A DNA stretch of 64,000 bases from Cercospora beticola (Eukaryota; Ascomycota; Dothideomycetes; Mycosphaerellales; Mycosphaerellaceae). Made by a program: the position numbers and the translations under genes. The notes below the pieces were generated by a model. That model did no database searches, was not told the origin of the DNA, and saw only the letters and a program-made list of their open reading frames with translations. Positions within the stretch are counted from its first letter, which is position 1, and every line of letters starts with the position of its first letter. The stretch lies in NCBI RefSeq assembly GCF_033473495.1, contig NC_088937.1:558001-622000 (forward strand). The letters run 5' to 3'. Below are positions 43,197-54,211 of this stretch, one piece after another.

Positions 43197-46100
43197 TCAA
43201 CTTGAACGAATGAGCGCGATGCGTCCGCCGGCCTGCCAGAGTGTCAGCAAAATGCTCCGAAGACGAAGAACTCCTCATAGAAGAAATATGGGTTACGCAT
43301 ACCTTGATCGTCTCTCCCTATATCAAGTCGATAATGTCAGCAAACACGGCCTCGTCTAGCTTCGATACATCTACCCAACTTACCGGCTCAACAAGCAGCT
43401 TCTCCACAACAGCCTTCTTCCCACCACTCGCAAACCCCTCCGGCACATACACATTGATCTCAAGTTTCATCGCTATCACGCCCAAATCGTCAGCACAAGA
43501 GGACAAGAAAAAAGCATGAAAGCAACAGATCCAGATACGCACCTTCCAAAATCACCACAACCTGATTCCCCTCCACCTCATCCCCCTCCTTAACCTCCAC
43601 CTTCCAAACATTCGCATCAACCGGCGCCTCCACAACCCCAACCCCTTCCTGACCCAACAAACTCTCAATCGTACTCAAATCCGGCTTTCTCTTCTCCTTC
43701 TCCTCTCTCCACCTCTTCAAACTCTCATTTTCCGCTCTAATCATTTCCTCTTGAACTTTTCTCTGCTTCGCACGGATCTCCTCGACTTCGGATTTCGTCG
43801 CTTCGAGAAGTTTATTATGTTCTGCCATATCGAATTCGGAGTCTTCGTACGTGAATTCATATTGTCCAGAGCGGAAAAGTTCGAGTTGAGCGTTGAGTTC
43901 GGATTCGGAGACGCGGTGGAAGGTTAGGATGTCGAAGTCTTGGAAGAGCCAGGGGCGGGTCGGGGTGAAGCCGGATTTGAAGCCGTAGTAGTCGAAGCCT
44001 GTTGGGAGGAGGGAGGAGAGAGGTTAGTGATTGTTCAATGGGTGTGAGGGAGAAGAAGGGGAGAAGGGAAAGCTTACAAGGAATTGTGCGTCCTAACATC
44101 TGATATCCTCCTGGAGAATCCACGGGATAGATCGATGCGCAACTTCCACCCCATCCGAATGTCCCTTCAGGAGTGAAGACTCTTGAGGGATTCGCTTTGG
44201 GAGCACTCATTCGCATTCGCGGGTCAACGGGCAACGATACGGTATTGCCGCAGTAGAACCCCACCACGACGGCCATGAGCTCGCCAGTCAACATGTTATG
44301 CTTCAATTGATCGGCCGTGAAAGCATTGTTCTTCGCAACGAAGTCAAGATTGTCTGGCAGGTACGGAGCATGAGGCCTCTGATTCGACATGTACCGCTCT
44401 GTGGCTTCAGTTTGTTCTTTGCTTTCGAAGGATAGCGGGAGTTTGAAGCGGCGATTGGGAACTTTGGTCTTGCTGAGGTCACCGATTTGGTCTTCGAGAG
44501 TCTGGAGATGAGCGATGAGTTGGGCGCGGTCCATCTGGGAGCCATCGTAGTGGATGTTGAGGGATGTGCAGCACCCGACTGTGGTGATGAGATCTTTTTT
44601 GAGCCAGGTTGGAGCGGTAGAGTCGTTGATGGCTTTTTCGAGGGCTGTGACGCGGCAGCGATAGTTGAGGTCAAACTGTTCATTGCCGTATTCGACGAGG
44701 AGGTAGGCGTCTCCTGCTTGGCGATAACGGACTTGAGGTTGAGCTCCTGAGGCTGGACGTTCCCATAGCACAGCTTTACTGTAGTTCCCGCTGGCTTTGA
44801 AGTCGGAAGCGAGTGGCTTGACATTGTTGAAATCGTTTGTCTGTACAGCCTTGCTGATGCCTTCGATGTAGTCTTCGACATTCCTTCGCAGCGAAAGAGC
44901 TTCTTCTAGAGATACACGTTGGTACTTCAGAGAATCTCCCGCTTTGAGCTGTCCTAGTTTCCAGTAGTCTGCACGAATGGCTGTCGCGGAACTTGCGAAG
45001 CCACCAAAATTGGGGCAATCTAAGGCAAAAATACAGCCTTCGTCGCCAGTCCAATTGAGTGATCCGCATGAATATCCATATTCGACTAGGTTGGAAGGGT
45101 GTGAGCCACCTTCTCCGCCATCTGCTCGTGCCCATTTCGGTACGGGACCAATCAGCCGAATTGCACTCCTGCTAGCGTTATGAGAGACCTTCCATTCAGT
45201 GCTGTAGAGCATTTCGATGTCTTGTTCGGTCAGATAGCCTTCTTCGTGTGGTCCAGGAAGAGCATTGATCGTCCACGGTGAGCTGTAGTCAGGTCGTAGT
45301 GACTCTGGAACACTAGGATGAGAGTGTAGGTTCGATGGAATCTCCTTGACAAGGCTGAGCTGATCTCCAGGTGCAAGCTGTCGTCCTTGATATCCACCGA
45401 TAGCAACTATAGGTGAAGTCGATTTACTGCCAAAGTAGTCCGCCACGGAAGTGAAGCCGCCGTATACAGCGAGATAGCTGCGACATCCTCCTGCAGTTGT
45501 CTTGCCAATCTTCAGAATCTGGCCAGGTTTGATGTGCTTGCGGGTCCACATCGGAATGGAATCGCCATCCAGCGCAACCTCGATGGGAGCTCCTGTCACC
45601 GCAATAACTGCCGGCCCATGGAACTTCAGCTCGGGACCAGAGAGTGTGATCTCAAGACCTTCCTGGCCACGTTCGTTGCCAACAAGAGCATTAGCCACAG
45701 CAAGAGCGATTGGATCCATGGCTCCACTTCGAGGAATGCCTTTGCCCACGCTTGGCCTGCCTTCCAGATCCTGTACCAGAGTGTAAGCGCCTGCGGTCGC
45801 TACATCTATCACATTCGGCTTGTATTCAAAGCTCTGCAGGAACGAGGTGATCGTTCGACCGGACTGAAAAGTCTCATCTTTGATGATAGCGCCCAGGAAA
45901 TCCAGGTTGTTTGGTGGGCCAGAAACCACTGATTGCTCTAACAGCATTCCCATGCCTTTCAGTGCAGCATCGCGTGTCTTCGCATGATTGATGACTGTAA
46001 AAAGATCATTAGAGTGCGTGAATGGAAGGACCAGTGTCACACCTACCTTTGGCGATCAACGGATCATAATTTGGTGAGATCCGCAGGCCAGTCCTCACCC

Positions 46101-47438
46101 AAGTATCGATGCGAGCGTTCTGACGCTCTGCCCAGTACACCTCTGTCAACAGACCTGGCGAAGGTGCATAGTCTCTGAGCACATTCTCTGCGTACAGGCG
46201 GGCTTCGATAGCAGCTCCGAAAGGACCGGGCTTTTGTAGTGAATCCAAATACTCAGCAGATAGGCCACCTTGACCAGTAAGTTGCGCATCCGCTTGCTTC
46301 AACATGAGCTCGACAAGATCAACATCATAGCAAGCTTCTGTAATTGGATGTTCGACTTGTAGACGGGTATTCATCTCCAGGAAGAAGAAATCGGCCGTCT
46401 TGTCATCGACCAGAAACTCCACAGTCCCTGCTGAACCATATTTGACCGACTGAGCGAGGCTCACTGCAGCGCTGCAGATCTTCTCCCTCAAGCCAGAATG
46501 GTTCTGCACAAATGGGCTGGGGCATTCTTCGATGACTTTTTGATGTCTGCGTTGAATTGAACATTCTCGCTCTCCAAAGTGGATGGCGTGGCCGAGCCCG
46601 TTGCCAAAGACCTGTACTTCGATATGGTGTGCTTCGGGGTAGTAGCGTTCAATGAAGACCCCGGAGTCCTTGAAAAGAGCTTGACCACGAGATTGGGCTT
46701 TCTTGAATCCATCCTTGACTTGTTCTGCGTTCTGACATGTTATCAAGCCGGAGCCTGCTTTCAGTCAATATCACACAACGACAGGGTTCGTCTCAATTGA
46801 CTGACCTCCTCCTCCTGCTGTGATCTTAAGCATTACAGGATAGCCAAGCGAATCGCTCTGCTTGACAGCATCTTCTTCGCTCTCGACGAGACCTTCTGTA
46901 CCGGGGACTATGGGAACGCCAGACTGCTTCGCCAGATCACGAGCGGTATGCTTGATTCCGAAAGCCTTGATCGCATCTTCGCGTGGTCTGCACCCACGTG
47001 GTCATGATCAGCATTTCCTGTACGTTCCAAAAGTCAAGTCTAGGTGAGTGCAGAATCATACCCAACCCAAGCTAGGCCTGCATCGCTCACGGCCTTTGCA
47101 AATGCTGCATTTTCAGAGAGGAAGCCATATCCAGGAATTATGGCATCGACTCCTTTCTCCTTTGCGATTCGAAGAAGCTCATCGCCATCGGTATAGCTTT
47201 GGAGGGTCGGCAGGAGGACAGCTTCATCGGCATCTGAGACATGCAACGATGCAGCATCTGCCGATGTGTAAACAGAAACTGTCTTGATGCCGAGTTGTTT
47301 GGCAGTTCTGATGATACGGACAGCCTGGCGAGATTGAAGGAAGTTGCATCAGCATGCCAAGACTCGACTTCTTCATGATCGCGGGGCACTCACGATCTCT
47401 CCTCTGTTCGCAATCAGCAACGTCTTCAATTTCTCCAT
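43197..47438 (-). CDS. lamA: LamA: biotin carboxylase-PxpC-PxpB-biotinyl fusion, 9 exons
   Basis: Exons 47394-47438, 47062-47324, 46806-46987, 46047-46754, 44078-45994, 43543-43998, 43384-43472, 43303-43317 and 43197-43232 give 1236 residues, all in phase. The biotin carboxylase domain (1 to about 450) starts EKLKTLLIANRGEIAVRI and has the ATP loop ITAGGGG. The allophanate-hydrolase-subunit-2/PxpC domain (about 465-770; GIPRSGAMDPIALAVANALV) and subunit-1/PxpB domain follow, then a charged coiled linker and a biotinyl domain with EAMKLE, biotin on Lys1193. The amidase half of urea amidolyase is absent. Aspergillus nidulans lamA, divergent from lamB, is needed to use 2-pyrrolidinone; bacterial PxpABC opens 5-oxoproline. 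The gene is divergent from lamB here too. One exon is only 15 nt. Confidence 0.93.
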
Positions 47439-47812
47439 TCTGTCAATGGTGCGAAGCTTTCGCCAAAAGACAGAAGGCCGTGTAACAACAGATCTTCTTA
47501 TGCTTCCTGATGCCCAGGATGGCAGCTGCACACTGCCACTTCTCCGCACGCATCCAGGTTTCCAACCAACACGAGCGAGGTCCCAGAGCTATCTCACTGA
47601 TAAGCATCATAACCTCCTCACCTGGCATCGAGGGGTATCCATAATATCGTCACGCGAGTCTAGCACTAGAAAGGTAGCTGTACGCTGTACCTGGAGACCT
47701 CACCTCCTCTTCTTGCTTCACGGGAATAATTCTGCAACCCTTTCCTTTTCTGCACTCACACCCCATTGTGTCCATATTCCAAGAGAGCTTCGCAGACTTT
47801 AGTGATCGCACG
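47439..47812. promoter_or_regulatory. lamA-lamB bidirectional promoter
   Basis: 374 bases between divergent start codons. It contains two HGATAR sites four bases apart, AGATAG on the minus strand (47589-47594) and TGATAA on the plus strand (47598-47603), roughly 150 and 210 bases from the two starts. Paired GATA sites are typical targets of the nitrogen regulator AreA, known to control the A. nidulans lam genes. Binding here is inferred. Confidence 0.65.
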
Positions 47813-48769
47813 ATGCCGCCCATCTCAAAGAAAGTCCACATCAACGTCGATCTAGGCGAAGGCTACGGAAATTTCAAAGCAGGTCCTGATGATGAACTCA
47901 TCCCACTCATCGATCATGCCAATGTCGCTTGTGGCGTAAGCACATCTCTGAAGCAGCCCTGCGTTGTGTCAATCGTTCTAATAGGCACGACAGTTCCACG
48001 CCGGCGACCCGCTGATTATGTCCGAAACGGTAGCAAAATGCAAAGAACACAACATCCTCGTCGGCGCTCATCCCGGCCTTCCAGATATGTAAGTATACCA
48101 CACTAACTTCCAACCCCTCTCCAATCTCTCATTAACTAGATCTTCTCCACAGTCAAGGCTTCGGCCGCCGCGAAATCAAAATGTCCCCCGAAGAACTAAC
48201 AGCCATGACCCGCTATCAAGTCGGCGCTCTCCAAGCCTTCCTCACTGCCGCAGACGTTCCGCTCAACCACGTCAAACCCCACGGCGTCTTATACGGCATG
48301 ATGTACCGCGACAAAGAAATCTGTCGTGCAGTATATGCTGGCGTACCACCCGGAACCCGCGTCTTCGGACTCGCAGGAACTTTCCATGAAGAAGTTGCGA
48401 AAGAAATGGGATTGCCGTTTACAGCGGAGTTGTACGTTCTCTGTCTCCCCATCCTGCCACAAATTCGTCGCATTGCTGACAGCTTCCTGTGATTAAATCA
48501 GATACGGCGATGTGAAATACTCTTCAGATGGAAAACTCGTCATCGATCGCAAGAAAAAACCTTGGACATCTGAAGATGTGCACAAACATGTCTCGAGCCA
48601 AGTTGAAAATAGTTCCGTGACAGCAGTCACAGGTGAAGAAGTCCAATTACCAGTCGGAGACCACGATGTCTCGTTATGCTGTCACAGTGACAGTCCTGGA
48701 GCATTAGAGATCGTCAAAGCCGCAAGAAAGATTGTGGATGACTTCAACAAGAGGATGAAGTATACGTAG
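47813..48769 (+). CDS. lamB: LamB: LamB/YcsF (PxpA) family protein, 4 exons
   Basis: Exons 47813-47935, 47994-48088, 48153-48431 and 48502-48769 give 254 residues, the usual length of the family. The N-terminal [12 protein letters not shown] and the NVACGFHAGDP block, split by intron 1, are family signatures, as are [28 protein letters not shown] and the late CCHSDSPGA. Bacterial members (PxpA) act with PxpB and PxpC in ATP-dependent 5-oxoprolinase. In Aspergillus nidulans lamB is required with lamA for lactam use. The partner domains are all supplied by the divergent LamA, 374 bases away. No targeting signal is seen, so a cytosolic location is likely. Confidence 0.95.
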
Positions 48770-49130
48770 CGAAGTATCGAAAGAAAAGGAAAGCTTTTGG
48801 AGTACTGTTGATCGAATGTTCATTATTAGTGACAATTTGTTCCTTTCGTGTGATACATTGAATGTGCTAGCTCCATTGCCTTGGAGCCAGACTGTACAAA
48901 GCATGTCCAATTTTTACACCGCTCGCTACGCCGAATGCTGCTACAGTAGAATACACTGAATCGTGTTGCACGTAAGCGTCAGGAACGTGAGTGCATGGTT
49001 CTCCGGGTAATGAACGCCATGCCATAAACAGTCGCAATAATGGTGACGCCTCGAGAGCGCCGTTAGAAGCTGCTTGTTGCTTGGTCGCTCAAATCAGCAT
49101 GCTCAGACCCTTCCGCGAAGCCGCGTCGAG
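48770..49130. other. Convergent intergenic region
   Basis: Separates the 3' ends of lamB and the EDC4-like gene. It presumably holds both 3' UTRs. Nothing else is seen. Confidence 0.6.
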
Positions 49131-52100
49131 TCACTGAGCAACACGTCGGATCTCGTGAACCTGGCGGCTGAGGTTGCTGATGGTTCTCAAAGCAGGGTCC
49201 GATGGTCTAGCCTCTGAAATGGCCATGTAAGCGCCCTGCAGACGCTGCGTGAGCACATCCATAATCTTTGGTGCAACGTCCATGATATCCTCGTTGCGAA
49301 CGTCGATTTGTTGCAGGACTCGGGTGAGCCAGTCGAGACGCTCAGAAACGAAGGAGTCAAAGCTTGAAGTGATGGCTGCCGAGACGGTGAGAGCGACCAG
49401 TGGGGATAATTGGGAGAGGTATGTTGGGTTCACGCGAACGAACAACTTGTCGAAAATGTCCGCTTGGCGGTCCGATGAGATCCACTGCGATAGATTAGTA
49501 AAAATCAGAGTGACGGGAAGATGGTGACATACCTGAATAGTTGCATCCTCGTACTTGCCATCCATCAACAGCTGAGTCATGTTGAGGATATCAGCATCCT
49601 CTGGCTCAGCAGGAGTTTGCTGGTTGGCTGTGGGAGAAGTAGAGGTGGATCTCGCTGCCGCCGCTTGACCGGAACCTGTCTCACGCTGAAGCTTGAGAAT
49701 CTGCTCCTGGAAGGAAGCCTGACTGGCAGCCATGCCTTGCAGCGTAGTCGACAAGCTGCGAACGATGCCAGACAGTTCTTCGATCTTCGCGTTGTCTTGC
49801 TGGCGTTGAGCCTCGAAGGAGCGCTGATGTTGAGTGAACTTGCTCTCGAGATCGCCGACCATTTTCTGCGCAGCCTTCGTAGTCATCTCTGGCAGCTGCT
49901 GCTGAAGCATAGCTGACACTTGCTGCTGCACGCGCTGAGCGACCTGGTTGGCAGTCAAATCCGAGATAGCCTTGTGCACTTCCTTGTCCTGAAGGGCTTG
50001 CTGAAGTGTGTTGGAAAGGTTGGCCTTCATCGCTGCGGACACGCTGGCATTGAGTTGCGGTGGAAGCGATTCTGCGATTTTGCGATCCACAACCTTGCTG
50101 GTCACTTCAGTCAGCGTAGGAATCACATCCTTTTCGATGCGGGTGGCAATGATGCTGCTAAGGCTACGGTCCACATTCTCAGTGAGCGTAGACGATACCA
50201 GGCGGAGTAGAGCGTCTTGCTTCGCACCGGCAGCCGCATCCTGTACGCGCTTGTCGGACTCAATGCGCTGGTACAAAGAATCGAATTGGAGCGTCAGCAG
50301 ACTCTGGTAGTCTCCCGCGCCTGCAATCGGGGCACTTGCTTGAGTGGAAGCGTTAGACGCGGTAGCGAGAACAGCTCCCTTTGCTTTTGGCGAGATGATC
50401 ACGTTGCGCTGAACCTCGTCACTCGACTTGCTACCAGTTGGAGACTTGGTGCGCAAAGCGGCATGACTGTAAGAATCGGCAGTGATGAAGGGCGGGTTGC
50501 CAGCAGGAATCTGCGGCAATGGCTTGGTAGGCGGTTCCGGCGAGAGCAGACGAGGTTGCTGTCCGTTGGAGAGGGGTGTTGGCGAACGGGCAGTCTCTTG
50601 CTTCACGGCATTTAGCGGCGATGGAGTCTTGGTTGGTTCTGGCTTCGCGAGAATGGTCGACTTCGGCAACTGCCTCGAAGTGGTGTCCGCCTCAGTGCGC
50701 TCTCCCGATGAGGACGACTGTTTTGGTATTGAGAGCTCGCGCACTTCGATGACACCCTCCTTCAGGGCTTCCTTAGGGTTCATCATCTTGCTCTGCTTAT
50801 CCCAGCCCAGGTCTTCGCGCTTGATGCTGATGCCGACAGAGCCCTTCGAGTGCATGATGTACAGCTCAAAGAGGGTCTCCTCCTCCGTCCCGTTCTCGCT
50901 AGCATTTTCGACCGGCGTTCTCAGCATGTCCACGCTTCTGAGCTGGCCCACCTTGGCAAAAGAGAACTCCCTAAGTCCACTCATGATAGCAGTGCTCTCA
51001 GGCTTTGGTAGAGCTTGGTCGTTCGTCGACAGCATTCTCATGAATCTGGCCTGCTCCATGGTCGGAAGGTTGTACTTTGGTGCACTAAGGTGTAGGAAGT
51101 AGATGCTGTTGCGAGTTGGGTGTCCAACAGTCACTATACCAGTCTTGGGATGATAGGTGACGCTGCAAATACCATCGCTGTCCTTCTCATGGGGCAGACG
51201 AATCTCTTGCACCGCCTTGCCAAGACCAAGATCCCAGAGCTGCAGGATATGGTTTTGCTTGAAGCCGACAAGCATGTAACGAAGTGCAGAGCCTTTGTTA
51301 AATGGCTTCTCCTTATCAAGAAACATGATCGAAGACACTGAGGGCTTCTCGTCGGGCTTGCTCCCCGATGTGACTGCAGTGTGCTGAATGATTGGTTCGC
51401 GCAGCTCGACAGGCTCGTGCTTGCGAGGCTCGAAGCTGCGCACACTTGCTTGTGCTGTGAGATCACGAATGTCCCAAAACTTGAACCGCCCGTTCTTATC
51501 AAGGCTGACAATGACTGTGTCATCTTCGGAGAAGCAAAAGTCCTTGCCCGCTTTGCCAGTGTTGATTTTGAGGGTCTGCTCAGCAAAGTACTTTTCACTG
51601 TTGACACGGCGCGTGTTCTGGTCAGTGTATGCGCTGTTCCTGGCCGTGTCTGGTGCAATGATGTAGATGTGTTTGCCGCGTGCGATGGCAAAGTAGTCGG
51701 GATGACGGGCGCTCATTTTGGCACGAGTCTTCACCGGAGAGCCGCTCGTGTTCTCCTCCACAGTAGCTACTGGAGGCAAAATGAAACCATGAGCTTCTAC
51801 ATCGTCATCCTGGAACGAATCTCCTCTGGACTTAACGAGGGATGTCCAGAAGACGGAACCATGCACTCCAGTGCCAAGCACAGTCTCGACATCGTTGTCT
51901 TTTGTAGCAACGTTGCTGCAGAGCTGGACGCTGAAGAGGCGCTCGCCGCTCGACCTGAAAACTTGCTTGTGGTCGCCAGAGTCCTGTCGAATGATTCGGA
52001 ACCCTCCGTTGTCCTTCTTCGTGGCGACTTGCGCGTAGACAATGTGTGTCTGGCTAGCAGTGACGAGCGAGCGGTCGATTTGATCGAACTCCTTCTTAAG

Positions 52101-53384
52101 CTGCGCAATGACCATGAAGTGATCTTGCCGAATTGAGCGAGCCTGTTTTAATGGGCGCACTTGGATCGAGACAAATGGCTTCATTGGGAAGTTGTACACT
52201 TCCACCTTGTAATCCGCCTTACCATCATCCTCGGCACTCTCCCAATTTGACTCAACGTCTTCGTTGTTTGCAGTCTCTTTCTTGATGCGCTCATCATCCG
52301 TGGTGGCCCTGCTATTGAGTGGCTCACGGCTGTCAGCAGCCTTGAGAGCATGTGCGACCTGTTTCTCCACGTTCTCCTTTGAAATGCTCTTAGTCGATGC
52401 CGAGGAAGCATCATCGTCGATCTTCCTACTCTTCGACTTCGGCTGCGATTGCTCAACATTCTGCGCGGAGGCGCTGCGATCATGTTTCAGGATTTCGATC
52501 TTCTTGGGCACGTTCGCCTGCTCGGCGGGCTGCGGTGTGCGGTTTCTGTTCAGAGGCGACGATGTGTGCAGTTGGTCGAATGGGTTTACGTAGTTGAACA
52601 TCGATGCCTTGTTGGCAGCTGGACCCTCAAACGGGGTTTTGCCAGCAGCGGGACTGCCAAACTGACGAGCGGTCGATTCGCGTGTCGCCTGTGAGCCTGT
52701 CGAGCCAACTGAAGCTTGTCCAAATTGCTTGCTCAAGTCATCGATATCGGGTTGCTGTTTGAGCGTCCTGCTGTTCTGCGACTCAGATCTCGCCACTGGT
52801 GCAGGCGTTGGAGCCTTCGGGCCCTTGAGCAAATTCAGCAGCAAGTCCTGAGGGTTGCCACTTGACTTAGACCTCAACTCGTCGTCTAGCCCACTCAGGT
52901 TGCGCTGAGGTACGGCAGAACTAGAGGAGGAGCGTTGGAGGTTAGCCACGACGTCCGCTGCCGACAATGGCCGTGCATTGCGCGAGGATGCGCCTTCGCG
53001 AGGCTGCGTCGCGGGGATTTGTATCGAGGTGTGGCGATTCGACTGCACATTGGTGAGGCCCGCCATTGCGCCTGATTGTGGCTGTGGCTGCTGTTGTTGC
53101 CCCGACTGCCCTTGGAACTTGAGAAGGTTTAGCAAGTTGTTGGTGCGATTGGGATCTTGATTCGGGGTGCCGGCGTTCGATGACGGGTTGATGGGACTGA
53201 TGATATTCGATGCGTGATGTGGATTCGGCGTGTGGGTAGGTGGTGAGACCAACGGCGATGACACTGACGGCGGCTCGTACGCTGGTTGTGCCCACAATGC
53301 CGCCGGCGGTGGTTGCGAAGAAGTTGGTGCGTCGGAGCTCTGTTGCTGTTTGAGGCGCGAGAACAGCTCGCTGAGGTCGGCCAT
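49131..53384 (-). CDS. EDC4: EDC4/Ge-1-like mRNA decapping scaffold, 2 exons
   Basis: Exons 49533-53384 and 49131-49484 give 1401 residues. EDC4 proteins hold Dcp1, Dcp2 and Xrn1 together in P-bodies. The first 380 residues are disordered and Ser/Gln/Pro-rich, starting MADLSELFSRLKQQQ. A WD40-type region spans about 400-800; its blades include SEDDTVIVSLDKNGRFKFWD and MLVGFKQNHILQLWDL, which align in style with the WD blades of animal EDC4. A disordered linker follows, then from about 1040 a long helical, coiled-coil region and a C-terminal alpha domain (MDGKYEDATIQ ... SRQVHEIRRVAQ). The 48-nt intron (49485-49532) is in frame and stop-free, with gtatgt, a tactaat branch and cgcag. The frame extends upstream only to a TTG, so the ATG at 53384 is chosen. 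Confidence 0.88.
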   Translation of the reverse strand: MADLSELFSRLKQQQSSDAPTSSQPPPAALWAQPAYEPPSVSSPLVSPPTHTPNPHHASNIISPINPSSNAGTPNQDPNRTNNLLNLLKFQGQSGQQQQPQPQSGAMAGLTNVQSNRHTSIQIPATQPREGASSRNARPLSAADVVANLQRSSSSSAVPQRNLSGLDDELRSKSSGNPQDLLLNLLKGPKAPTPAPVARSESQNSRTLKQQPDIDDLSKQFGQASVGSTGSQATRESTARQFGSPAAGKTPFEGPAANKASMFNYVNPFDQLHTSSPLNRNRTPQPAEQANVPKKIEILKHDRSASAQNVEQSQPKSKSRKIDDDASSASTKSISKENVEKQVAHALKAADSREPLNSRATTDDERIKKETANNEDVESNWESAEDDGKADYKVEVYNFPMKPFVSIQVRPLKQARSIRQDHFMVIAQLKKEFDQIDRSLVTASQTHIVYAQVATKKDNGGFRIIRQDSGDHKQVFRSSGERLFSVQLCSNVATKDNDVETVLGTGVHGSVFWTSLVKSRGDSFQDDDVEAHGFILPPVATVEENTSGSPVKTRAKMSARHPDYFAIARGKHIYIIAPDTARNSAYTDQNTRRVNSEKYFAEQTLKINTGKAGKDFCFSEDDTVIVSLDKNGRFKFWDIRDLTAQASVRSFEPRKHEPVELREPIIQHTAVTSGSKPDEKPSVSSIMFLDKEKPFNKGSALRYMLVGFKQNHILQLWDLGLGKAVQEIRLPHEKDSDGICSVTYHPKTGIVTVGHPTRNSIYFLHLSAPKYNLPTMEQARFMRMLSTNDQALPKPESTAIMSGLREFSFAKVGQLRSVDMLRTPVENASENGTEEETLFELYIMHSKGSVGISIKREDLGWDKQSKMMNPKEALKEGVIEVRELSIPKQSSSSGERTEADTTSRQLPKSTILAKPEPTKTPSPLNAVKQETARSPTPLSNGQQPRLLSPEPPTKPLPQIPAGNPPFITADSYSHAALRTKSPTGSKSSDEVQRNVIISPKAKGAVLATASNASTQASAPIAGAGDYQSLLTLQFDSLYQRIESDKRVQDAAAGAKQDALLRLVSSTLTENVDRSLSSIIATRIEKDVIPTLTEVTSKVVDRKIAESLPPQLNASVSAAMKANLSNTLQQALQDKEVHKAISDLTANQVAQRVQQQVSAMLQQQLPEMTTKAAQKMVGDLESKFTQHQRSFEAQRQQDNAKIEELSGIVRSLSTTLQGMAASQASFQEQILKLQRETGSGQAAAARSTSTSPTANQQTPAEPEDADILNMTQLLMDGKYEDATIQVCHHLPVTLIFTNLSQWISSDRQADIFDKLFVRVNPTYLSQLSPLVALTVSAAITSSFDSFVSERLDWLTRVLQQIDVRNEDIMDVAPKIMDVLTQRLQGAYMAISEARPSDPALRTISNLSRQVHEIRRVAQ

Positions 53385-54211
53385 GGTCCGGCGAAGTTGC
53401 GCGTGTGCGCGCCGCTGACTATATTGCAACAATCAGGATCGACAAATGAATGATCCGCAGAAGCAATTGCGTAGAGGAGTGGCTGGTCGTTTGCCCGGCT
53501 GTGTGGGTGTCAGTGTCGCGAGTAATTGCCAGAAGCTAGACAGCTTTATGCGTCGTCGGAAGCACCCGTCGGCGTCATCGGTGTGCTTCTATTCGACCGT
53601 GACATTCAAGTTCGGAGGAGCATTGGGTGCATTGATGCCCAGCATGTCAACCACACGAGTCGGTTTCCTTCACTTGCATCGGCACACTTGGATCGCGAAT
53701 CTGGACTACGTGGATCTCGGCTCAGTTCGCAACGACGATGCCGTGGCCGAGAATTCAAGTACAGCAGGCGCAATCATCACGTTTTGTGGAAGTACTACGC
53801 GAGGACCCGACTCTTAAATCGAAGTTCATTATGCCATCGCTGGCTATTTTCATCAACTTACAATGCGAGCGTCTGCATATGCAATGATGGTCAAAAACCT
53901 TCTCACTCATCACAACCGACCTCGTATCTTTACACATACAGCTATGCCGCCTCATCATGCCTGTTCCAACGATCGAACATCGCATTGCCATTCGCCGCAG
54001 TCGAGCTACGATTTCTTCTGCCAACGCGAGTATATTGCCTTGCTCATCTCAATTCGTCCTTCCTGATTTCAATTAATTGAGCACGGACAATCTGCGCGCG
54101 AATCGTGAGGTATACTAGTGTGTGCAGACATAGCAGCATGCACATCATTGGGCGCGTTGTTCGGCTACGGCGCGTTGGGGACACCGGAGAGATGTTCCGG
54201 TTTCGCGTATT
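53385..54211. other. Intergenic region
   Basis: Upstream of the EDC4-like gene and downstream of ERD2. Short overlapping frames on both strands show no family resemblance. Nothing else is seen. Confidence 0.5.

Noticed and set aside
43197..47438. Urea amidolyase (DUR1,2)
   Set aside because: The biotin carboxylase and allophanate-hydrolase-like domains are present, but the amidase domain is absent and the divergent LamB partner indicates the lam system.
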